Shown: positions 1 through 7,314 of the stretch, in pieces | Numbering within the stretch: position 1 is the first letter of the stretch | How the letters are laid out: the number at the start of each line of letters is the position of its first letter | Assembly (NCBI GenBank): GCA_017617005.1 | Contig: JAFZWW010000098.1 | Location: forward strand, 1 to 38,026 | DNA length: 38,026 nt | Direction of reading: 5' to 3' | Origin: Lachnospiraceae bacterium | Lineage (GTDB): Bacteria; Bacillota; Clostridia; Lachnospirales; Lachnospiraceae | Notes under the pieces: model-generated | Databases searched by the model: none | Seen by the model: the letters and a program-made list of their open reading frames with translations, nothing else | Told to the model about the DNA's origin: nothing | Position numbers and translations under genes: made by a program

Positions 1-111
1 GCGTATTTGATCAAAAATGTGTTGAATATCTGTTTGTTCATGTCCGTCATTATAACATAGTTTTTGCGTTTGAAATTATGAAAAAAGCGTGATTCCTTCG
101 GGCGACATAAC

Positions 112-140
112 TTGAAAATAACACATGGATGCGGTAAAAT
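112..140 (+). promoter_or_regulatory. Sigma-A-type promoter for the ireB-ruvX cluster
   Basis: TTGAAA (112-117) and TAAAAT (135-140) are separated by 17 nt, close to the sigma-A consensus. A start site near 147 would give a leader of about 35 nt before the ireB start at 182. Bases 1-111 hold no convincing gene. Confidence 0.6.
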
Positions 141-181
141 CGGAAGAGGTATATATTTGAGGGGATATGGGAGGTGATCTG

Positions 182-445
182 ATGGCTAAAGAAATTTCCG
201 AAACACAGTTTTTTGAGGTGCCCACCGATGATTCGGGGGCTGCTTCCGTTCTCGAGGAAGTATATGAAGCACTTCAGGAAAAAGGTTATAACCCGGTCAA
301 TCAGATCGTCGGATATATCATGAGCGGAGACCCCACATACATCACCAGCCACAAGGGCGCAAGATCCCTTATCATGAAGGCCGAGCGTGATGAGCTGGTC
401 GAAGAACTGCTTCTTGAATACATTGCCAGCAAGGGCTGGAACTGA
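182..445 (+). CDS. ireB: IreB family regulatory phosphoprotein (DUF965)
   Basis: An 87-residue acidic protein of the IreB/YrzL (DUF965) family. In Enterococcus the homologue is phosphorylated near its N-terminus by the PASTA kinase IreK and modulates cell-envelope stress and cephalosporin resistance. Here the N-terminus has candidate phospho-Thr at residues 8 and 16, followed by the helical core with the [20 protein letters not shown] signature. An in-frame ATG lies at 167, but the strong Shine-Dalgarno GGGAGGTGA (169-177) sits between it and the ATG at 182, so 182 is chosen. ruvX follows 10 nt downstream, as in many Firmicutes. No kinase is encoded in this window. Confidence 0.93.
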   Translation: MAKEISETQFFEVPTDDSGAASVLEEVYEALQEKGYNPVNQIVGYIMSGDPTYITSHKGARSLIMKAERDELVEELLLEYIASKGWN

Positions 446-455
446 TACTCAGGTA

Positions 456-899
456 ATGGAAAAAGAAAGAAAAAGATTAATGGGTCTTGATTTCGGGTCG
501 AAGACGGTAGGTGTTGCGGTCAGCGACCCGCTTTTTCTTGCAGCGGAGCCTGTGGAGATAATCCGCAGGGAGCACCCGAACAAGCTGCGCAAGACCTATG
601 CCCGCATCGAGGAACTCATACTGCAGTACGATGTCGGGACCATAGTAATCGGGAAACCCCTTATGCTTTCCGGGGACGAGGGCGAAAGGGTAAGGCTTAC
701 GGAGGAATTCGCCGAAGCCGTTAAAAGAAGGACAGGACTCCCCGTTATCATGGAGGACGAGAGGCTCACCACGGTCGAGGCGGATGAGATCATGGATGAA
801 GCGGGTGTCCCCAAAAAAGAACACAAAAAATATGTTGATATGATAGCCGCGCAACTCATACTGCAGAGCTACATGAACAGGGAAACATATGAACACTGA
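456..899 (+). CDS. ruvX: RuvX/YqgF RNase H-fold nuclease (Holliday junction resolvase-like)
   Basis: A 147-residue YqgF/RuvX protein. The family has an RNase H fold and has been linked to Holliday junction resolution and, as YqgF, to 16S rRNA 5'-end maturation. Seen here: the N-terminal strand MGLDFGSKTVGVAVSD with the first catalytic Asp at residue 12, the GKPLMLSGDEG loop, the DERLTT segment, and the C-terminal YVDMIAAQLILQSYM with the last acidic residue. The frame is open from 387, but that would overlap ireB by 59 nt with a non-homologous leader; ATG 456 gives the normal family N-terminus. Its Shine-Dalgarno is weak (AGG at 451-453), so translation may be coupled to ireB. The 3' end overlaps the next gene by 11 nt. 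Confidence 0.93.
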   Translation: MEKERKRLMGLDFGSKTVGVAVSDPLFLAAEPVEIIRREHPNKLRKTYARIEELILQYDVGTIVIGKPLMLSGDEGERVRLTEEFAEAVKRRTGLPVIMEDERLTTVEADEIMDEAGVPKKEHKKYVDMIAAQLILQSYMNRETYEH

Positions 900-1179
900 A
901 GAAAACGAAAAGAAACTTGAAAAGATAATCTTTAAACCCGAGGGAGCAGATCCCGTTGAATTCTTCGTTCTCGAACAGACAAGGCTGGGCGGACACGACT
1001 ACATCCTTGTCACCGATTTCGAGGAAGGCGACGGAGAGGCTCTTATCCTCAAGGACATCTCCGAAGAGGGCGAAGAGGAGAGCAGGTACGTGATCGTATC
1101 TGACGACGACGAGCTCGATGCCCTGGCACCTGTCTTTGAGGACCTTCTCGATGATGTATCGCTTGAGCGTGAGGATTGA
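889..1179 (+). CDS. DUF1292 family protein (YrzB-like)
   Basis: A 96-residue, strongly acidic protein of the DUF1292 family, whose function is unknown. Recognisable features are the IIFKPEGADPVEFFVLEQT opening, the YILVTDFEEGDGEALILKD strand segment and an acidic tail. It starts inside ruvX with an 11-nt overlap, which suggests translational coupling. The trio IreB, RuvX and DUF1292 is a conserved Firmicute block, matching yrzL-yrrK-yrzB in Bacillus subtilis. No catalytic motif or membrane segment is visible. The family call is based on sequence character and synteny. Confidence 0.88.
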   Translation: MNTEENEKKLEKIIFKPEGADPVEFFVLEQTRLGGHDYILVTDFEEGDGEALILKDISEEGEEESRYVIVSDDDELDALAPVFEDLLDDVSLERED

Positions 1180-1196
1180 GAAGCGCCGGACAGGGT

Positions 1197-1217
1197 TTTC
1201 TTTTCCGTGAAAAGAAA
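1197..1217 (+). promoter_or_regulatory. Perfect hairpin overlapping the RNase J ribosome binding site
   Basis: TTTCTTTTC (1197-1205), loop CGT, GAAAAGAAA (1209-1217): a 9-bp perfect stem. Its 3' arm takes in the first bases of the Shine-Dalgarno AAAGGA (1215-1220) that serves the TTG start at 1229. It lacks a downstream T-tract, so it is not an intrinsic terminator. A translation-control role is inference. Confidence 0.45.
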
Positions 1218-1228
1218 GGACAATTTAT

Positions 1229-2926
1229 TTGAGTAACACTAATAAAGAGATTCCGACCTCCAAGCTTAAGATAATCCCTCTGGGCGGGCTTGAGCAGATC
1301 GGAATGAACATCACTGCCTTCGAATACGAAGACAGTATTATCGTTGTGGATTGCGGACTTGCATTTCCGCAGGACGACATGCTGGGTATCGACCTTGTAA
1401 TACCCGACGTAACTTACCTTAAGGATAATTACGACAAGCTCAAGGGCTTCGTCATAACCCACGGACACGAGGATCATATAGGTTCGATCTCATATGTTCT
1501 CTCGCAGGTTCCCGGTCCCGTTTATGCGACCAGGCTCACGATGGGTCTTATCGAGCACAAATTCGAGGAATATGACAAGGAGCATGCTTCCCAGGGCACG
1601 AAGCTCATGGAGAGCATCAGACGTAAAACGGTGACCTTCGGACAGTCGATAAACCTCGGCGCATTCAGGGTTGAGTTCATCCGTACCAACCACAGTATCG
1701 TGGATGCCGCGGCTCTTGCGATATATTCACCCGTCGGCTGCGTTGTGCACACCGGAGACTTCAAGGTTGATTACACCCCCGTATACGGCGATGCGATCGA
1801 TCTTCAGAGATTCGCGGAGATCGGAAAAAAGGGCGTGCTTGCACTCCTTTGCGATTCGACCAATGCGGAAAGACCCGGATTTACACCCTCCGAGAAGACT
1901 CTGGCACCCATCTTCGATGATATTTTCGAGGAAAATAAGAACACCAGGATATTCGTTGCGACCTTCGCTTCGAACGTCGACAGGGTTCGCCAGATAATCA
2001 ATACCGCTTACAAATTCGGCAGGCGCGTTGCGGTCGAGGGCCGCAGCATGGTCAATATCATCGATACCGCGCAGCGCCTTGAGTGCATCGATATTCCCGA
2101 GAACACTCTTGCAACGCTCGATGAGATGAAGGACATCCCCGCGGACAGACAGGTCATCATCACGACCGGAAGCCAGGGCGAGAGCATGGCGGCGCTGTCG
2201 AGGATGGCGGACGGAACACACAGGAAGATCACGATCGGAGCCGGGGATACGGTAATCTTTTCATCCCATCCCATCCCGGGAAATGAAAAGCCGGTCACGA
2301 GGATAATCAATTCACTCCTCCAGAAGGGAGTAAATGTCGTATTCCAGGATGTCCACGTTTCGGGACACGCATGCCAGGAGGAGATCAAGCTGATCTATTC
2401 GCTGGTCCAGCCCAAGTTCAGCGTTCCCGTGCACGGAGAGTATAAGCATCTGATGGCCCAGGCGAAGATCGCAAGGGAACTCGGATTTACCAAGGACAGG
2501 ATCAAGATAATCTCCAGCGGAGATATTCTCGAGCTTGACGGGGAGAGCGCGGAAGTTACGGGCAAGGTTCCCGTAGGCGATATCCTGGTCGACGGATCCG
2601 GTGTCGGAGATGTCGGCAACGTGGTCCTTCGCGACAGGCAGAGACTTGCCGCAGATGGTATAATCATCGTATGTATGTGCATATCGGCGGAAGGCGAGCT
2701 GATTGCGGGCCCCGATGTCGTATCGAGAGGATTCGTATACATCAAGGAGTCGGAAGACCTTCTGACCGAGGCTTCGGCCGTTGCGCAGTCGGCGGTTGAA
2801 AAGTGCCTCGATGACGGAGCCGACTGGAACACGATCAAGACATCCGTCAGGGATGCGATGAGTGATTTCGTCTGGAAGAACCTCAAGAGAAAGCCGATGA
2901 TACTTCCCATAATCGAGGAAGCGTAA
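1229..2926 (+). CDS. rnjA: Ribonuclease J
   Basis: A 565-residue metallo-beta-lactamase/beta-CASP ribonuclease of the RNase J family, with 5'-3' exo- and endonuclease activity in mRNA decay and rRNA maturation in Gram-positives. The zinc-binding motif HGHEDHIG is at residues 78-85. Further family hallmarks are GLEQIGMN near residue 20, HTGDFKVD, the beta-CASP segment, and HVSGHACQEEIK followed by PVHGEYKHL. Length matches full-size RNase J1/J2. The start is TTG at 1229 preceded by AGAAAGGA (1213-1220); no ATG gives a better N-terminus. A hairpin overlaps this ribosome binding site. The YlbF-family gene follows after 10 nt. J1 and J2 cannot be told apart from this sequence alone. Confidence 0.96.
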   Translation: MSNTNKEIPTSKLKIIPLGGLEQIGMNITAFEYEDSIIVVDCGLAFPQDDMLGIDLVIPDVTYLKDNYDKLKGFVITHGHEDHIGSISYVLSQVPGPVYATRLTMGLIEHKFEEYDKEHASQGTKLMESIRRKTVTFGQSINLGAFRVEFIRTNHSIVDAAALAIYSPVGCVVHTGDFKVDYTPVYGDAIDLQRFAEIGKKGVLALLCDSTNAERPGFTPSEKTLAPIFDDIFEENKNTRIFVATFASNVDRVRQIINTAYKFGRRVAVEGRSMVNIIDTAQRLECIDIPENTLATLDEMKDIPADRQVIITTGSQGESMAALSRMADGTHRKITIGAGDTVIFSSHPIPGNEKPVTRIINSLLQKGVNVVFQDVHVSGHACQEEIKLIYSLVQPKFSVPVHGEYKHLMAQAKIARELGFTKDRIKIISSGDILELDGESAEVTGKVPVGDILVDGSGVGDVGNVVLRDRQRLAADGIIIVCMCISAEGELIAGPDVVSRGFVYIKESEDLLTEASAVAQSAVEKCLDDGADWNTIKTSVRDAMSDFVWKNLKRKPMILPIIEEA

Positions 2927-2936
2927 GGAGAACGCA

Positions 2937-3260
2937 TTGGATACTTACGAAGAAGCAATGCAAAATTTCATCGCCTCCATCAAGGAAACGGATATCTATG
3001 CCGAGTACAGGGAAGCACTTGAGGAACTTAAGAAAGATCCCGAACTTAAGCGCAGGGTTGATGATTTCCGCCAAAGGAATTATAATTTTCAGCAGTCCGA
3101 CGACATAGATCTGGCAGAATATGACAGATTCAGAACGGAAGTTGTGGGATTCAGGGCGACCGAACCGAGAGCCGATGCATTTTTCGATGCCGAGCTCGCT
3201 TTCTGCAGGATGATGCAGGATATGACTTACAAGATCACGGAAGCGCTGGATTTCGAATAA
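2937..3260 (+). CDS. YlbF/YmcA family protein
   Basis: A 107-residue, almost fully helical protein of the YlbF/YmcA (Com_YlbF) family. In Bacillus the family members RicA and RicF, with RicT, form the Y-complex that specifies RNase Y processing sites and affects competence and biofilm. The typical pattern is visible: an N-terminal helix with small acidic spacing (MDTYEEAMQNFIASIKETD), a central KKDPELKRRVDDFRQRNYN and a C-terminal helical bundle. It begins at TTG 2937 with AAGGAG at 2925-2930, immediately after RNase J, so the two are probably co-transcribed. No Cys ligands for the Fe-S clusters of the Bacillus complex are evident beyond a single Cys. Confidence 0.82.
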   Translation: MDTYEEAMQNFIASIKETDIYAEYREALEELKKDPELKRRVDDFRQRNYNFQQSDDIDLAEYDRFRTEVVGFRATEPRADAFFDAELAFCRMMQDMTYKITEALDFE

Positions 3261-3268
3261 GGTATATT

Positions 3269-3766
3269 ATGAGCAAGAAAAAGACGTTGTTTCTGTCCCT
3301 TTCGGTCCTGGACATGGTATTCAGGGTCGCAATGTGGGTGATAATCATATATTTCGTGATCAAGGGCGCGACAAGATGCTATAACCTCGGTTACAGGGTC
3401 TTCACCGAAGAACCCATCGCATCCGAGGGCTACGGTAAGCAGGTTGTCGTTGAGATCCCAGTGGATTTCAATGCCAAGGAGCTAGGCGAGCTTTTCGAAT
3501 CCAAGGGACTTTCAAGGGATTCGATCCTCTTTGCCCTGCAGTATTACGCATCCGAATACCGTGAAGGTGTAAAGGGCGGAACCTACACCCTCAGCACCGA
3601 GATGACCGCGGAGGAGATGTTCCAGCAGATAGCTCTGGAAAATGAAGCCGAAGAGATTGAGGAAGCCGAACCCGAGATTCTTGAGGATGCCGAGGCGGTG
3701 CCCGAAGAGGAGCTTGAGGCGATCGAAACGGAAGGGGCCGGGGAGACCGAAGCCGTAAATCCATAA
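3269..3766 (+). CDS. Short MltG-like membrane protein lacking the catalytic domain
   Basis: A 165-residue membrane protein in the slot normally occupied by mltG (yrrL). Residues about 15-35 form one membrane segment after a short basic N-terminus. The extracellular part resembles the LysM-like N-terminal domain of MltG: VVVEIPVDFNAKELGELFESKGL, then a second segment ending GGTYTLSTEMTAEEMFQQI. The YceG/MltG transglycosylase domain with its catalytic Glu is absent. Instead the protein ends in a Glu/Ala-rich acidic tail (about residues 126-165), followed by a stop and a hairpin, so there is no sign of a frameshift. It probably cannot cleave glycan strands; a binding or regulatory role is inference. 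Confidence 0.72.
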   Translation: MSKKKTLFLSLSVLDMVFRVAMWVIIIYFVIKGATRCYNLGYRVFTEEPIASEGYGKQVVVEIPVDFNAKELGELFESKGLSRDSILFALQYYASEYREGVKGGTYTLSTEMTAEEMFQQIALENEAEEIEEAEPEILEDAEAVPEEELEAIETEGAGETEAVNP

Positions 3767-3778
3767 CTTAAAACAGGG

Positions 3779-3803
3779 GGGCGTCCTTACGGACGCCCTT
3801 TAC
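3779..3803 (+). terminator. Hairpin between the MltG-like gene and trmR, possible weak terminator
   Basis: GGGCGTCC (3779-3786), loop TTAC, GGACGCCC (3791-3798): a perfect 8-bp GC-rich stem. It is followed by TTTACAGATTTT, which is a poor U-tract. It lies only 12 nt before the trmR start and may act as a weak terminator or a translation-affecting hairpin. Confidence 0.55.
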
Positions 3804-3810
3804 AGATTTT

Positions 3811-4458
3811 ATGAACATTGACCGCACGGAAAAATACATAGAGCTTACGCAGAGGCCGCTCGCCGATCACCTCGAGGAGATCAGGGAGAGGGCTCTTTCC
3901 GACGGGATTCCGATCATCAGACCCTCCGTTCAGGGACTGCTCCGCTTCCTTATGGGATATGTCCGCCCGGAGAATATCCTGGAGATCGGCACGGCTGTCG
4001 GTTTTTCAGCACTCCTTATGCATGAATATGCACCTGACGCCCGTGTCACAACTATAGAGAATTATGAACCCAGGCTCGTAAAGGCAAGGGAGAATTTCGA
4101 TAAATATGCCGGGGCCGGGTCGAAGATCGAGCTGCTCGAAGGCGATGCGGCTCAGATCCTTCCGGAACTTAAGGACGGCGGATACGATTTCATCTTCCTT
4201 GATTCGGCAAAGGGTCAGTATATTACGTTTCTTGATGACATCATCAGACTCCTTGCACCCGGCGGAATGCTTGTTTCAGATAACGTGATGCAGGACGGGG
4301 ATGTCATTGAGTCCAGATATGCGGTAAGGCGCAGGGACAGGACCATCCACGAAAGGATGAGGGAATACCTCAGGGAAGTCAGCGATTCGCCCTATCTGGA
4401 ATCGGCCGTACTGCCCATGGCCGACGGAGTGACCGTAAGCTACAGGAAAAGGGATTAA
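3811..4458 (+). CDS. trmR: O-methyltransferase, probable tRNA 5-hydroxyuridine methyltransferase TrmR
   Basis: A 215-residue class I SAM-dependent O-methyltransferase of the COMT-like family. Motif I is ILEIGTAVGFSALLM (residues 56-70); the metal-binding segment FLDSAKGQY is at 129-137; DN at 157-158 supplies the next acidic pair. The best functional match is TrmR (YrrM) of Bacillus, which methylates 5-hydroxyuridine at wobble position 34 to 5-methoxyuridine in tRNA. That assignment rests on its direct neighbour, a U32-family protein of the TrhP type that makes the hydroxyuridine, and on yrrL-yrrM-yrrO synteny. The N-terminus aligns in form with family members, but no Shine-Dalgarno precedes ATG 3811, only a hairpin. 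Confidence 0.88.
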   Translation: MNIDRTEKYIELTQRPLADHLEEIRERALSDGIPIIRPSVQGLLRFLMGYVRPENILEIGTAVGFSALLMHEYAPDARVTTIENYEPRLVKARENFDKYAGAGSKIELLEGDAAQILPELKDGGYDFIFLDSAKGQYITFLDDIIRLLAPGGMLVSDNVMQDGDVIESRYAVRRRDRTIHERMREYLREVSDSPYLESAVLPMADGVTVSYRKRD

Positions 4459-4470
4459 AGGGGGTCAGGC

Positions 4471-5739
4471 ATGGAAAAAAGAAAAAAGCCCGAGCTTCTC
4501 GTTCCCGCGGGAGGACCGGATACATTTGAAGCGGCTCTTCATTACGGTGCCGATGCGGTATATATGGGAGGAGAATTCTTTTCCCTCAGGGCCAAGGCGC
4601 GCAATTTTTCGCTCGAAGAGATGTCTCAGTGCATTGAAAAGGCACACGCGGCAGGCGTCAAGGTGTATGTGACCGCCAATATAATGGCGCATAACCACGA
4701 TCTGGAGGAGGCTGCGGAGTATTTCAGGGAACTTAGTGAAATGAAGGAGTCTCCCGATGCGATACTGATAGCAGATCCCGGAATGTATGACATATGTGTC
4801 AGAAATTTTCCCGGTGCCGTGATACATATATCCACCCAGGCCAACAATACCAATCATGCAACCTGCAATTTCTGGTACAGGCAGGGTGCGAGAAGGATTG
4901 TTGTGGGAAGGGAGCTTTCCCTTAAGGAGATCCGCGAGATAAGGGAGAATATCCCGGAGGATATGGAGATAGAAGCCTTCGTGCACGGTGCAATGTGCAT
5001 TTCATATTCGGGAAGATGCCTTCTTTCCGCGTATATGACGGGAAGGGATTCGAACCGCGGAGCATGCACGCATCCCTGCAGGTGGAAGTACTATGTGACG
5101 GAAGAGACAAGACCCGGTGAGTATATGCCCGTCGAGGAGACCGAGAGGGGAACTTTTGTGTTCAGTTCAAGGGATCTGTGCATGATCGACCATCTTCCGG
5201 ACATGATAAATGCAGGGATAGATTCGCTCAAGATAGAGGGACGCATGAAGAACCCGCTCTATGTCGCATCCGTAACGAGGACATACAGAAAGGCGATCGA
5301 CGATTATTTCGAGGATCCCGCCAAGTATGAAAAGAATATAGAGCTTTACAAAGAGCAGATCTCGATGACCACGTTCAGGCCGTATGGAACGGGATTTTTC
5401 TACGGAAATCCGGGAAGCGACGGCCAGATCTATGACGGCAAGACCTATGAGAGCAACGCGGTTTATCTCGGAAGTATAGAGACAGCAGTGTCGGAAGACG
5501 GTGACACAGTTGTCACATTTATCCAGAAGAATAAATTCTCCGTCGGCGATGAGATCGAGATAATGAAGCCGGACGGAAGCAATCTTAAGGCGAAGGTCGT
5601 TAAGATGTTTGATCCCGAGGGAAAAGAGATGGATAGCTGTCCCCACGCGAGCATGATGATAAAGGCTGTCATCTCATGCGAAGGGAAATCTGCTCCCGAG
5701 CCCGGGGATGTCATGAGAATGTTAGGATCGAGGAATTAA
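4471..5739 (+). CDS. trhP: U32 family protein, probable tRNA U34 hydroxylase TrhP
   Basis: A 422-residue member of the U32 (collagenase-like) family. Members with this layout (TrhP/YrrO, YegQ) are tRNA 5-hydroxyuridine synthases that use prephenate rather than true peptidases. Seen: the N-terminal TIM-barrel start PELLVPAGGPDTFEAALHYG; EAFVHGAMCISYSGRCLLS; and four cysteines at 176, 183, 199 and 203 suited to an Fe-S cluster; SLKIEGRMK; and a C-terminal beta-barrel-like extension after about residue 335. Length equals Bacillus YrrO. It starts 12 nt after trmR, which would methylate its product. Bacillus has two such paralogues in tandem; only one is present here. Confidence 0.88.
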   Translation: MEKRKKPELLVPAGGPDTFEAALHYGADAVYMGGEFFSLRAKARNFSLEEMSQCIEKAHAAGVKVYVTANIMAHNHDLEEAAEYFRELSEMKESPDAILIADPGMYDICVRNFPGAVIHISTQANNTNHATCNFWYRQGARRIVVGRELSLKEIREIRENIPEDMEIEAFVHGAMCISYSGRCLLSAYMTGRDSNRGACTHPCRWKYYVTEETRPGEYMPVEETERGTFVFSSRDLCMIDHLPDMINAGIDSLKIEGRMKNPLYVASVTRTYRKAIDDYFEDPAKYEKNIELYKEQISMTTFRPYGTGFFYGNPGSDGQIYDGKTYESNAVYLGSIETAVSEDGDTVVTFIQKNKFSVGDEIEIMKPDGSNLKAKVVKMFDPEGKEMDSCPHASMMIKAVISCEGKSAPEPGDVMRMLGSRN

Positions 5740-5745
5740 AAGGTT

Positions 5746-7200
5746 TTGAGTAACGAGTTCAGAAATGACAGAGATGTCGTAAACAGAAGAAGCACAACTA
5801 CGGAAAGACCCGTAAGCTACAGAGAAGAAGATTATTACAATTACGATGAGAGGCCGAGGCAGCGCACCACCCGTCAGGGCAGACCTGCCCATCCCGGATA
5901 TGATAATCAGGGCAGACCGCTGAGAACCCGCGACCCTTATGCACCGGGGCCGAGCGCTCAGGGCAGAAGACCCGTACAGGGATACGCTCAGCCGGGCCCC
6001 GAATACGCACAGCAGAGACCCAGAGACGGTTATCCGAGGCAGCAGCGCCCCGCGGGCAGGCCGGCAAACGCTCCGAGACGCTCACAGGCACCTTCACAGC
6101 CTGTTTATTACAGTGTTCCCGAGGATTGGGAGAAGCCCCGCAGGAAGAAAAGCAGTTCCGGAAGGGGTGGCCGCGGAGGTCAGGCACCTGCAGGCAAAAG
6201 CACCGCACCCCGCAGGAAGAATCCTTTCAAAAAATTTATTAAGTCGGTATTGATCACCCTGCTCATACTGCTCGTGATCTTCCTTGGTCTTTCTTTTATC
6301 ATGACCAAGAAAGCCTACTCCCTCATGACTTACGAGGAGGCGGGAGATCTCGACAAGGAGGCACTGACTGCGGACGGAGTCACCAACATCCTCCTGATCG
6401 GAAACGATTCGAGAGTAGGCGGCGAGGACGGACGAAGCGATGCGATGATCATTGTCTCAATCTCGAGTAAAACCGGCAAGGTCCTGATGACCTCGGTGCT
6501 CAGGGATATCTATGTTGAGATACCGGGATGCGGTTCAAACAGGCTCAATGCCGCGTATGCATGGGGCGGCCCCGAGCTTCTGATGAAAACGATCGAGAAG
6601 AATTTTGACATCCCCGTGAACAGGTACATCCTGGTCAATTTCGAGGCGTTCGCGAATGTCGTCGATGCGGTCGGAGGCGTGGATCTCGAGCTTTCCCCCG
6701 ATGAGGTTATCTGGCTGAACGCTTACCTTAACGAATACAACGAGCTCCGCGGCAAGGAGTTCGGATACGACTACATCTACCAGCTCGAAGGCGGAATGAT
6801 GCACCTTAACGGTGCACAGGCTCTCGCATATTCGAGGAACAGATACATCGGAATGGATTTCGGCCGAACCGAGCGCCAACGTAAGGTCATGGAGGAGATC
6901 ATCAAAAAGCTCCCCGGAACCGTTCTTAAGGATTTTAACGGATTTGTCGAAGCACTCTGCCCCAACCTTACGACAAACCTTACCTTTAATGAGTGCTACA
7001 CGCTGCTTCTCAGGGCTCCTTTTGCACTGAGATATGAAAGGGTGAGCGGAAGCCTTCCCCTCGAGAACACCTGGTGGAATGAGAATATCGATTCGATGGC
7101 CGTACTCGGTGTCGATTTCGAGGCCAACAAGGCATATCTTAAGGAGAATCTCTACTATGCTCCCAAGAAAGAAACGGAAGAGAACGAACCTGTGGAATAA
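5746..7200 (+). CDS. LytR-CpsA-Psr (LCP) family cell wall glycopolymer transferase
   Basis: A 484-residue LCP protein; the family attaches teichoic acids or other glycopolymers to peptidoglycan outside the membrane. Residues 1-160 form a cytoplasmic tail rich in Arg, Pro, Gln, Tyr and Gly with very low complexity. The membrane segment is about 167-187. The LCP domain starts about 214: LLIGNDSRVGGEDGRSDAMI with the conserved Asp and Arg, SVLRDIYVEIPG near 250-260, a GGVDLEL segment about 310, and LNGAQALAYSRNRY with the pyrophosphate-binding Arg. The start is TTG 5746, only 6 nt after the upstream stop, with AGGA at 5731-5734 or AAAAGG closer. The long tail is unusual compared with the typical short N-terminus. 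Confidence 0.93.
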   Translation: MSNEFRNDRDVVNRRSTTTERPVSYREEDYYNYDERPRQRTTRQGRPAHPGYDNQGRPLRTRDPYAPGPSAQGRRPVQGYAQPGPEYAQQRPRDGYPRQQRPAGRPANAPRRSQAPSQPVYYSVPEDWEKPRRKKSSSGRGGRGGQAPAGKSTAPRRKNPFKKFIKSVLITLLILLVIFLGLSFIMTKKAYSLMTYEEAGDLDKEALTADGVTNILLIGNDSRVGGEDGRSDAMIIVSISSKTGKVLMTSVLRDIYVEIPGCGSNRLNAAYAWGGPELLMKTIEKNFDIPVNRYILVNFEAFANVVDAVGGVDLELSPDEVIWLNAYLNEYNELRGKEFGYDYIYQLEGGMMHLNGAQALAYSRNRYIGMDFGRTERQRKVMEEIIKKLPGTVLKDFNGFVEALCPNLTTNLTFNECYTLLLRAPFALRYERVSGSLPLENTWWNENIDSMAVLGVDFEANKAYLKENLYYAPKKETEENEPVE

Positions 7201-7206
7201 GGGCTT

Positions 7207-7231
7207 CTTTTCCGCACCCTGCGGGCAAAAG
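7207..7231 (+). terminator. Imperfect hairpin after the LCP gene
   Basis: CTTTTCCGCA (7207-7216) can pair with TGCGG-GC-AAAAG (7220-7231) with a 2-nt bulge and a CCC loop. No proper U-tract follows, so terminator activity is uncertain. It separates the LCP gene from the glutamine synthetase promoter. Confidence 0.35.
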
Positions 7232-7236
7232 AATAA

Positions 7237-7264
7237 TTGAAAAATCGGGCATAAGTGTTACACT
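7237..7264 (+). promoter_or_regulatory. Sigma-A-type promoter for glutamine synthetase III
   Basis: TTGAAA (7237-7242), 16-nt spacer, TACACT (7259-7264). The start site would be near 7271, giving a leader of about 44 nt. The AAAGGAG Shine-Dalgarno at 7300-7306 precedes ATG 7315. No obvious glutamine riboswitch is seen in so short a leader. Confidence 0.5.
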
Positions 7265-7314
7265 GATACTGATATGCACGAACAGATAATCAACATTTTA
7301 AAGGAGTTATCCTG

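Noticed and set aside
477..896. A 139-codon minus-strand frame opposite ruvX
   Set aside because: It lies antisense to a clearly conserved gene, has no ribosome binding site and its product has no domain-like pattern. The same holds for other long antisense frames (for example 1727-2221, 7966-8592, 33608-34480, 24295-25104).
3269..3803. mltG as a frameshifted pseudogene
   Set aside because: The reading frame is intact with a good start, the acidic tail is coherent, and no MltG catalytic codons follow the stop in any frame. Treated as a real short gene.
7201..7314. Riboswitch in the glutamine synthetase leader
   Set aside because: The leader after the predicted start is only about 44 nt and shows no multi-stem fold.
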